Of a DNA stretch of 39,419 bases, positions 33,231 through 39,419 are shown in pieces (position 1 is the stretch's first letter; every line of letters begins with the position of its first letter). The notes under the pieces were generated by a model. That model was given only the letters and a program-made list of their open reading frames with translations, was not told the DNA's origin and searched no databases. The stretch lies in NCBI RefSeq assembly GCF_900218015.1, contig NZ_UFQQ01000037.1:1-39419 (forward strand). The letters are read 5' to 3'. Source of the DNA: Rhodopseudomonas pentothenatexigens (GTDB lineage: Bacteria; Pseudomonadota; Alphaproteobacteria; Rhizobiales; Xanthobacteraceae). Both the position numbers and the translations under genes were made by a program.

Positions 33231-33929
33231 TTTTCAACTCATGTCGGCGGAGCGCGCGCGAAACGGCTCGCGCGAAGTGCGCGGCCGGCTGACGCGACGG
33301 TCCACCTGATTCGGGGGTGAGGGGAAGGCCGAAACGCATCGCGGTGTGCCGTGCCGGTCGTTGACCCGGGGCGACGCGCGAAGCGAAGCGAGTGCTTCGC
33401 GGCGGCGCGGCCGTTGCGTGGGTCGGTGTCGGCATCGCAGTCTGGCGCATTAAGCGTCGGCCCGTCTGAACAGGTGGCGGCTCGATCGGCCGCCGTATCG
33501 TTTTGCTGATGGGCCGGCTCCGCGCCGAGGCGCTAAGCCGGAGTGGGCATCCGGCCGGTGAGCCGAATGTGGTCGGTCATGAAGTGTTGAACCGTCCCTG
33601 GTACGAGAGAGGGCCCGGGGACGGACGCCGTTCGGGCTGGGCCGGCACTCCTTGACCTGCCGCGCACTGCGCTGGCTCGGAGGGGCCGGCAAAACGCAAA
33701 ATCCGCCGGGTTGGGATCGGGGGACTTGGCGCTGCACCGAGTGGCTGAACGCGACACAACCGGTAGTATAGACCGTCAGCAGTAAATACATACGTGGATT
33801 GGGTGGCGCTTGCAAGGCAGGCGTCGCGGCCCGGCAACACTCCGCAGGTTTCATCCTGGAGCACTTAAGCTCCGATTAACCGTGCAGTTTTATTGCGGTA
33901 AGACGACTTCCGGGAGGGTTGGGATTCGT
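33231..33929. other. Divergent rne/amidase control region with long rne leader
   Basis: This 699-bp stretch has no convincing gene. An AT-rich block around 33760-33795 holds TATACT on the minus strand (33765-33770), a plausible -10 of rne, which would give a leader of about 530 nt. Long structured 5' leaders are typical of rne, where the enzyme cuts its own message. The amidase promoter probably lies in the same AT-rich block. Confidence 0.55.
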
Positions 33930-35231
33930 TTGCCAGGACGCGCAAATCATTTTGTTTTGTTCGGTGCAATCCTTGCGTGCGCTGCAGCATTGCTGTGTCT
34001 GTCGCCGAATCCCGCGTGGACCCAGCCGGCAGCGTCCGGCGCGGTGGCGGCGCCGTCCTCGTTTCCAGTCGCCTCCGATGTTCGCATCGCCGGTGACGAC
34101 CGCCAGACCCGCCTGATCGTCGATCTGGACGGGAAGGTGCCGCTGCGCGCGTTTGCACTGGCAGACCCGTATCGCGTGGTGATCGATCTGCCGCAGATCA
34201 GCTTCCGCTTCCCCAGAGGGACGGGCGAAAGCGCGCGCGGGCTGATCAAGGCGTTCCGCTACGGACTGGTGATGCCGGGCGGCTCGCGGATCGTGCTCGA
34301 CCTGAGCGGGCCGGCCAAGATCGCCAAGGCCGAAATGCTCGAACCGGCCAATGGCCAGCCCGGCCGGATGGTGATCGAGCTCGAGCCGATCGAGCGCGAC
34401 GCGTTCATGCAGGCGCTGCGGACGGCCGACAGCGTCGCCGAATTGCGCCCGACGGTTTCCGGGGGCGACACGACGGCGGCGGTCTCCCACAGCGCGCCGC
34501 TGCCCAAGGTCGAGCGCGACGATCCGCGGCCGGTGGTGGTGATCGATCCCGGTCACGGCGGTATCGACAACGGTACCCAGTCGGCCGACGGCATCGCCGA
34601 GAAGGCGATCGTGCTGGATTTCGCCGTCGCGCTGCGCGACCGGCTGGTGAAGCAGGGCAAATTCCGGGTGGTGCTGACCCGCGCCGACGACACCTTCATT
34701 CCGCTGGCCGACCGGGTGAAGGTGGCGCGCGAGCAATCCGCGGCGCTGTTCGTGTCGATCCACGCCGACGCGCTGCCGCGGCGCGAGGGCGACGCCCAGG
34801 GCGCCACCATCTACACCCTGTCGGACAAGGCGTCGGACGCCGAAGCCCAGCGCCTCGCCGACGCCGAAAACAAGGCCGACGCGATCGGCGGCGTCAATCT
34901 CACCGAGGAGCCGAGCGAGGTCGCCGACATCCTGATCGACCTGGCACAGCGCGAGACCAAGACGTTCTCCAACCGATTCGCCCAGCAACTGATGAAGGAC
35001 ATGAAGGCGACCACGCGGATGCACAAGCGGCCGCTGAAGTCGGCCGGTTTCCGGGTGTTGAAGGCGCCCGACGTGCCGTCGGTGCTGATCGAACTCGGCT
35101 ACGTCTCCAACAAGGCCGATCTGCAGCATCTGCTGTCCGAACAGTGGCGCAGCAAGACGGTCGGGGCAGTGGCCCAGGCGATCGATTCGTTTCTGAGCAA
35201 GCGGCTGGTTTCGGCCGGTCCGCCGGGTTGA
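33930..35231 (+). CDS. amiC: N-acetylmuramoyl-L-alanine amidase (AmiC type)
   Basis: The product has about 433 residues from the TTG at 33930; GGGAGGG lies 11 nt upstream, and no ATG lies in a sensible position. The signal segment is FVLFGAILACAAALLCL. An AMIN domain (about 45-170, SDVRIAGDDRQTRLIVDLDG) targets peptidoglycan or the septum. The Amidase_3 domain (about 200-425) has the zinc and catalytic residues in VIDPGHGGIDNGT, AEKAIVLDFA, SIHADALP and LIELGYVSN. It splits the stem peptide from MurNAc during cell division. mrcA follows on the same strand after 188 bp. Confidence 0.93.
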   Translation: MPGRANHFVLFGAILACAAALLCLSPNPAWTQPAASGAVAAPSSFPVASDVRIAGDDRQTRLIVDLDGKVPLRAFALADPYRVVIDLPQISFRFPRGTGESARGLIKAFRYGLVMPGGSRIVLDLSGPAKIAKAEMLEPANGQPGRMVIELEPIERDAFMQALRTADSVAELRPTVSGGDTTAAVSHSAPLPKVERDDPRPVVVIDPGHGGIDNGTQSADGIAEKAIVLDFAVALRDRLVKQGKFRVVLTRADDTFIPLADRVKVAREQSAALFVSIHADALPRREGDAQGATIYTLSDKASDAEAQRLADAENKADAIGGVNLTEEPSEVADILIDLAQRETKTFSNRFAQQLMKDMKATTRMHKRPLKSAGFRVLKAPDVPSVLIELGYVSNKADLQHLLSEQWRSKTVGAVAQAIDSFLSKRLVSAGPPG

Positions 35232-35295
35232 TGCCGGGTACGTCCGGTACGGCGACCGGCCGCGTCGGGCCCTAGTTTGGCCACAGCGTAAGTTC

Positions 35296-35301
35296 TATAA
35301 G
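35296..35301 (+). promoter_or_regulatory. Possible -10 element of mrcA
   Basis: TATAAG within GTTCTATAAGACGG lies about 118 bp before the mrcA start. The -35 region (around TAGTTTGG) is poor, so this is a weak call. Confidence 0.3.
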
Positions 35302-35419
35302 ACGGTCTGCACGGTTCGGGCTTGATTGCAGGTGGGCCTCGCCGGGAGGCGCGAACCGCCCGGGTTGCGAACGGCGGCATTCTCGGTCAAGGGACATCCG
35401 CCGCAAGGCGCGACCCTGG

Positions 35420-37930
35420 ATGAAACGGAACTCTCTGATGCGCTTGCTGCTGCGGTTCTTCGGCTTCCTCTTTGCGGCCGGCACCATCGTGTTTCTGGTC
35501 GGCGTCGCGGCTGCCGCCGGGCTGATCTGGCACTTCTCCAAAGATCTGCCGGATTACTCGCAATTGCAGGATTACGAGCCGCCGGTGATGACGCGAATCC
35601 ACGCGTCGGACGGGTCGCTGCTGGCCGAATACGCCAAGGAGCGCCGGCTGTACCTGCCGATCCAGGCGGTTCCGAAGCTGGTGATCAACGCGTTCCTCGC
35701 GGCCGAGGACAAGAATTTCTACGAGCACGGCGGCATCGATTATCAGGGCATGGCGCGCGCCGCGATTCTGTACGCGCAGAACATCGGCACCAACCGCCGC
35801 CCGCAGGGCGCCTCGACCATCACCCAGCAGGTCGCCAAGAACTTCCTTTTGACCAACGAGGTGTCGTTCACCCGCAAGATCAAGGAAGCCCTGCTGGCGA
35901 TGCGGATCGAGCGCGCCTATTCCAAGGACAAGATCCTCGAGCTGTATCTCAACGAGATCTATCTCGGCCTCGGCGCCTACGGCATCGCCGCGGCGTCGCT
36001 GGTGTATTTCGACAAGTCGGTCAACGAGCTCACCGTATCGGAGGCGGCGTATCTGGCGGCGCTGCCGAAGGCGCCCGCGGCGCTGCATCCGATCCGCAAC
36101 CACGACCGCGCGGTCGAGCGCCGCAACTACGTGATCGACCGCCTGGTCGAGAACGGCTGGATCAACCAGGCCGACGCCGACAAGGCACGCAAGGCGCCGC
36201 TGGCGGTGACCAACCGCGGAAACGCAGCCCACACCTTCGCCGGTGAATACTTCGCCGAGGAAGTCCGCCGCGACATCTTCGAGCGCTACGGCGAAAAGAA
36301 GCTGTACGAGGGCGGCCTGTCGGTGCGCACCACGCTCGATCCCAAGCTGCAGGTCGAGGCGCGCAAGACCATGGTGGCGGGCCTGGTCCGCTACGACGAG
36401 GCGCGCGGCTGGCGCGGGCCGGTGACCAAGCTGGAGATCGCCGGCGACTGGGGCGTCAAGCTCGCCGACGTCAAGGCGCTCGCCGACATCACGCCGTGGC
36501 GGCTGGCGGTGGTGCTGGAGACGTCCGACCAGTCGGCCCGGATCGGCTTCCAGCCCGGTCGCGAGCTCGGCGGCGCGGTGTCGAAGCAACGCGAAACCGG
36601 TCTGGTGACGCTCGAGGGCGTCAAATGGGCCAAGCCGGCGGCGGGGCCGTCGCGCGGCAAGACCCCGCGGACGGTGTCCGAGGTGCTGTCGGCCGGAGAC
36701 GTCGTCTATGTCGATCCGCTGCTCGACAAGGACGGCAAGGCGGTCGAGGGCCAGTACCGGCTGCGGCAGATCCCCGAAGTGTCGGGTGCGATGGTGGCGA
36801 TGGATCCGCTGACCGGCCGCGTGCTGGCGATGGTCGGCGGCTTCTCGTTCGACCAGAGCCAGTTCAACCGCGCCACCCAGGCGTATCGCCAGCCCGGCTC
36901 GTCGTTCAAGCCGCTGGTGTATTCGGCCGCGATGGACAACGGCTACACGCCGTCGACCGTGGTGATCGACGCGCCGATCGAGATCGACCAGGGGCAGGGC
37001 GTCGGGGTGTGGCGGCCGGAGAACTATTCGACCGGCAAGTATTACGGCCCGACCACGCTGCGCAACGCGCTGCAGCGCTCGCTCAACACCGTGACGGTGC
37101 GGCTCGCCCAGGACATCGGCATGCCGCTGATCGGCGAATACGCCAAGCGGTTCGGCGTCTATGACGAGCTGCCGAACTATCTGTCCTACGCGCTCGGCGC
37201 CGGCGAGACCACGGTGATGCGGATGGTCACCGCCTATTCGATGTTCGCCAACGGCGGACGCCGGGTGAAGGCGACGCTGATCGATCGCATCCAGGACCGC
37301 TACGGCCGCACCATCTTCAAGCACGACCAGCGCGAATGCCGCGGCTGCGAGGCTCCGGACGGTTGGCACAATCAGCCCGAGCCGCAGCTCGTCGACCGCC
37401 GCGAGCAGGTGCTCGACCCGATGACCGCCTATCAGATCACCTCGATGATGGAAGGCGTGGTGCAGGCCGGCACCGCCACGGTGGTGCGCGAGGTCGGCAA
37501 GCCGATCGCCGGCAAGACCGGCACCACCAACGACGAGAAGGACGCCTGGTTCATCGGTTTCTCGCCCGATCTCGTGGTCGGGATCTATTTCGGCTATGAC
37601 AAGCCGCGCAATCTCGGCCGCGGCGCCACCGGCGGCCATCTCGCCGCGCCGGTCGCCAAGGACTTCTTCAAGCTCGCGCTCGCCGACAAGCCGGCGGTGC
37701 CGTTCCGCGTGCCGGCCGGCATCAAGCTGATCCGCGTCGACGCCAAGAGCGGCATGCGCGCCGGGCCGGGCGACGGCCGCACCATCCTCGAGGCGTTCAA
37801 GCCGGGCACCGCGCCGCCGGACAATTATTCGGTGATCGGCGTCGCCGATGCCGACGGCCGGCAGCCGCAGCAGATGGCGCCGCCCGACGACCGCGGCTTC
37901 TTCCGTCCGGGCACCGGCGGGCTTTATTGA
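35420..37930 (+). CDS. mrcA: Penicillin-binding protein 1A
   Basis: The product has 836 residues, a class A bifunctional PBP. A single N-terminal membrane anchor (about 10-37) is followed by the GT51 glycosyltransferase domain with Glu96 in AAEDKNFYEHGG, then GASTITQQVAKNFLL and KILELYLNEIYLG. An OB-like insert lies at about 300-430. The transpeptidase domain has the SxxK Ser494 (GSSFKPL), SLN in RSLNTVTV, and KTG at 699-701 (AGKTGTTND). It polymerises and cross-links peptidoglycan at the outer face of the inner membrane. The start at 35420 is used; ATG 35438 is also possible. The amidase gene upstream and prfB downstream are its usual neighbours in alphaproteobacteria. Confidence 0.97.
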   Translation: MKRNSLMRLLLRFFGFLFAAGTIVFLVGVAAAAGLIWHFSKDLPDYSQLQDYEPPVMTRIHASDGSLLAEYAKERRLYLPIQAVPKLVINAFLAAEDKNFYEHGGIDYQGMARAAILYAQNIGTNRRPQGASTITQQVAKNFLLTNEVSFTRKIKEALLAMRIERAYSKDKILELYLNEIYLGLGAYGIAAASLVYFDKSVNELTVSEAAYLAALPKAPAALHPIRNHDRAVERRNYVIDRLVENGWINQADADKARKAPLAVTNRGNAAHTFAGEYFAEEVRRDIFERYGEKKLYEGGLSVRTTLDPKLQVEARKTMVAGLVRYDEARGWRGPVTKLEIAGDWGVKLADVKALADITPWRLAVVLETSDQSARIGFQPGRELGGAVSKQRETGLVTLEGVKWAKPAAGPSRGKTPRTVSEVLSAGDVVYVDPLLDKDGKAVEGQYRLRQIPEVSGAMVAMDPLTGRVLAMVGGFSFDQSQFNRATQAYRQPGSSFKPLVYSAAMDNGYTPSTVVIDAPIEIDQGQGVGVWRPENYSTGKYYGPTTLRNALQRSLNTVTVRLAQDIGMPLIGEYAKRFGVYDELPNYLSYALGAGETTVMRMVTAYSMFANGGRRVKATLIDRIQDRYGRTIFKHDQRECRGCEAPDGWHNQPEPQLVDRREQVLDPMTAYQITSMMEGVVQAGTATVVREVGKPIAGKTGTTNDEKDAWFIGFSPDLVVGIYFGYDKPRNLGRGATGGHLAAPVAKDFFKLALADKPAVPFRVPAGIKLIRVDAKSGMRAGPGDGRTILEAFKPGTAPPDNYSVIGVADADGRQPQQMAPPDDRGFFRPGTGGLY

Positions 37931-38057
37931 TCCGGGGCTTTTATCGATCCGGCCTGTATGGATCCGGCGTCGCGCCCAACGGGCGATTGCGCTTTGCCGC
38001 GTCGCCCGCTAAATCGCGTCTCAGCATTCGCGGCGCCGCCGCTTCCGAAGAGATCCC

Positions 38058-39189
38058 ATGCGCGCAGAAATCGAACGCCTCGTCGAAGAGATCAAGCAGT
38101 CAGTCGGGCTGCTGAGGAGGCATCTTTGACGTCGACCAGTCGACCGTCCGCCTCGCGGAGCTGAACAAGCTCGCCGAGGACCCCGACCTCTGGAACGATC
38201 CGCAGAAGGCCCAGAAGCTGATGCAGGAGCGCACCTCGCTCGAGGATTCGCTCACCGGCATCGGCAAGGTCGAACGTGAGCTGACCGACAATATCGAGAT
38301 GATCGAACTCGGCGAGGCCGAGGGCGACGAGGGCATCGTCAAGGAAGCCGAGGAGGCGCTGAAAGCGCTGAAGAAGGAAGTCGCGCGCCGCGAGCTGGAA
38401 GCGCTGCTGTCCGGCGAAGCCGACCGCTTCGACACCTACCTCGAAGTCCACGCCGGTGCCGGCGGCACCGAGAGCCAGGACTGGGCCTCGATGCTGCTGC
38501 GGATGTACGTCCGCTGGGCGGAGAAGCACGGCTTCAAGGTCGAGTATCTCGAAGAGTCCGAGGGCGAAGAGGCCGGTATCAAGTCGGCGACGATCCAGAT
38601 CTCCGGCCACAACGCCTATGGCTGGCTGAAGACCGAAGCCGGCGTGCATCGCCTGGTGCGGATCTCGCCGTTCGACTCCAATGCGCGGCGGCACACCTCG
38701 TTCTCGTCGGTGCAGATCTTCCCGGTGATCGACAACTCGATCAAGATCGACATCGCCGAAAGCGACGTCCGCGTCGATACGATGCGGTCGGGCGGCGCCG
38801 GCGGTCAGCACGTCAACAAGACCGAATCCGCGGTACGCCTGACCCACATCCCGACCGGCGTCGCGGTGGTCTGTCAGGCCGGCCGCTCGCAGCACAAGAA
38901 CCGCGCCCAGGCGTGGGACATGCTGCGCGCGCGGCTGTACGAGATCGAGCTGAAGAAGCGCGAGGAGCAGGCCGCCGCCGATCAGGCCGCCAAGACCGAG
39001 ATCGGCTGGGGCCACCAGATCCGCTCCTACGTGTTGCAGCCGTATCAGATGGTCAAAGACCTGCGCACCGGCGTGCAGACCTCCGACACTGCCGGCGTGC
39101 TCGATGGCGACCTCGACGAATTCATGGCCGCCACCCTGGCCCAGCGCGCGTTCGGTGGCGGACCGGGCGCGATCGAGGACGTCGATTAG
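38058..39189 (+). CDS. prfB: Peptide chain release factor 2, with programmed +1 frameshift
   Basis: The first 23 codons run from ATG 38058 to CTT 38124-38126 and are followed by an in-frame TGA (38127-38129). Reading moves +1 and continues from GAC 38128 to the stop at 39187-39189, giving 376 residues. RF2 recognises UAA and UGA and releases the peptide. The stop-recognition tripeptide SPF is in [16 protein letters not shown] and the catalytic GGQ is in [19 protein letters not shown]. The frameshift makes RF2 control its own level: low RF2 slows reading of the TGA and allows the shift. A gene finder that ignores the shift would start it at 38221 and lose about 54 residues. Confidence 0.97.
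38115..38129 (+). promoter_or_regulatory. prfB programmed frameshift signal
   Basis: AGGAGG (38115-38120) acts as an internal Shine-Dalgarno, followed by 3 nt and the slippery CTT-TGA with C after it. Spacing is identical to the well-known Escherichia coli site (AGGGGGTATCTTTGAC). Confidence 0.95.
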
Positions 39190-39199
39190 TCGCTCCGGC

Positions 39200-39216
39200 G
39201 CCCGCGCCATGCGGGC
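39200..39216 (+). terminator. Weak hairpin after prfB
   Basis: GCCCGC and GCGGGC form a 6-bp stem over a 5-nt loop, 10 bp after the prfB stop. No T tract follows. Confidence 0.4.
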
Positions 39217-39221
39217 CGTCC

Positions 39222-39287
39222 TAGAGCGGTTCATCGTTTGATTGAAACGATCCAACCTTTCCGAAGACACTGAGTCCTCATCCTGAG
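39222..39287 (+). repeat. 66-bp dispersed repeat, copy 2 (interrupted)
   Basis: It matches copy 1 (10195-10260, other strand) at 63 of 66 positions, with differences at positions 30, 33 and 46 of the unit. Similarity stops sharply after CCTGAG, where the IS110-like sequence begins. Confidence 0.9.
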
Positions 39288-39419
39288 CAACCATTAGATC
39301 GCGGCAGATTTAGCGATCCAAGGGGTGCCGCGGGCGACGACTGTGTTGATGAAGATAATCAGCTTACGGGCGCAGGCGACCAAGGCGAGCTTGTGTGGTT
39401 TACCCCTGGCGGTCAGCGT
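39288..39419 (-). mobile_element. IS110-family insertion sequence, 3' end (partial)
   Basis: The right-hand edge of the window holds the last part of an IS110-like element on the minus strand. Its transposase stop lies only about 7 bp from the point where the interrupted repeat ends, as expected for the transposase 3' end close to an IS boundary. The rest of the element lies outside the window. Confidence 0.75.
39294..39419 (-). CDS. IS110-family transposase, C-terminal end (partial)
   Basis: 41 residues are visible before the stop: TLTARGKPHKLALVACARKL, then IIFINTVVARGTPW and a short tail. The pattern GKPHK-A-LVA--RKL-I-N---R--TPW is typical of the C-terminus of IS110/IS116/IS902 transposases (Transposase_20 domain), enzymes with an RuvC-like DEDD domain and a C-terminal serine domain that are guided by a bridge RNA. 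The gene enters from the right edge. The visible frame is intact, but whether the full element is active cannot be judged. Confidence 0.82.
   Translation of the reverse strand, partial: TLTARGKPHKLALVACARKLIIFINTVVARGTPWIAKSAAI

Noticed and set aside
33450-33854. 134-codon minus-strand frame in the rne leader
   Set aside because: Arg/Pro/Ser-rich random-looking sequence with no family resemblance; it fits non-coding GC-rich DNA better than a gene.

Overview
The window is about 39.4 kb of GC-rich alphaproteobacterial chromosome, most likely from Rhodopseudomonas or a very close member of the Nitrobacteraceae (Bradyrhizobiaceae). The lineage call rests on a Porin_2-type porin, two BA14K-like secreted proteins, a DUF1236 protein, an NDUFA12-type complex I protein, an alphaproteobacterial RNase E with a long acidic insert, EcfG-like promoter motifs and typical intergenic repeats. 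No species can be named from sequence alone.

A conserved housekeeping backbone runs through the window, broken up by accessory modules. From left to right the backbone is NDUFA12 (4.3 kb), a DUF2155 protein (9.1 kb), aat (10.3 kb), accC-accB-aroQ (16.5-18.9 kb), a DsbA-like thiol oxidoreductase (22.4 kb), an M48/TPR peptidase (24.8 kb), rne (30.0-33.2 kb), an amiC-type amidase (33.9 kb), mrcA/PBP1A (35.4 kb) and prfB (38.1 kb). It covers fatty-acid and shikimate synthesis, envelope folding and quality control, peptidoglycan synthesis and remodelling, RNA decay, N-end-rule tagging and translation termination.

The inserted modules are: a lytic transglycosylase and a Gly-rich BA14K-like protein at the left; a divergent isonitrile-hydratase-like enzyme and GlxA-type regulator; an agarase-like cytosolic glycoside hydrolase; an HSL-type esterase; an NhaD/citrate-type ion transporter; a spermidine-synthase-like methyltransferase-fold protein; a tightly overlapping three-gene phosphorelay (CHASE3 kinase, Rcp1-like receiver, receiver-HisKA_2 kinase); a DUF1236 protein; a 70-residue conserved-looking protein; a CDF-like transporter with an overlapping TetR regulator; a 1-Cys peroxiredoxin and a second BA14K-like protein; a PLP aminotransferase; bioY; and dctA.

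The most interesting signals are regulatory. Two exact GGAAC-N16-CGTT motifs, the form expected for EcfG (general stress response) promoters, lie directly upstream of the three-gene phosphorelay and the DUF1236 gene in the correct orientation. A one-mismatch version lies upstream of the Gly-rich BA14K-like gene. A perfect 19-bp palindrome lies in the long leader of the transporter/TetR pair. prfB carries a complete programmed +1 frameshift site. A 66-bp intergenic repeat occurs twice: one copy supplies the stop codon of aat, and the other is cut off at its end by the 3' end of an IS110-family element that runs out of the window. I saw no tRNA, rRNA or CRISPR array.
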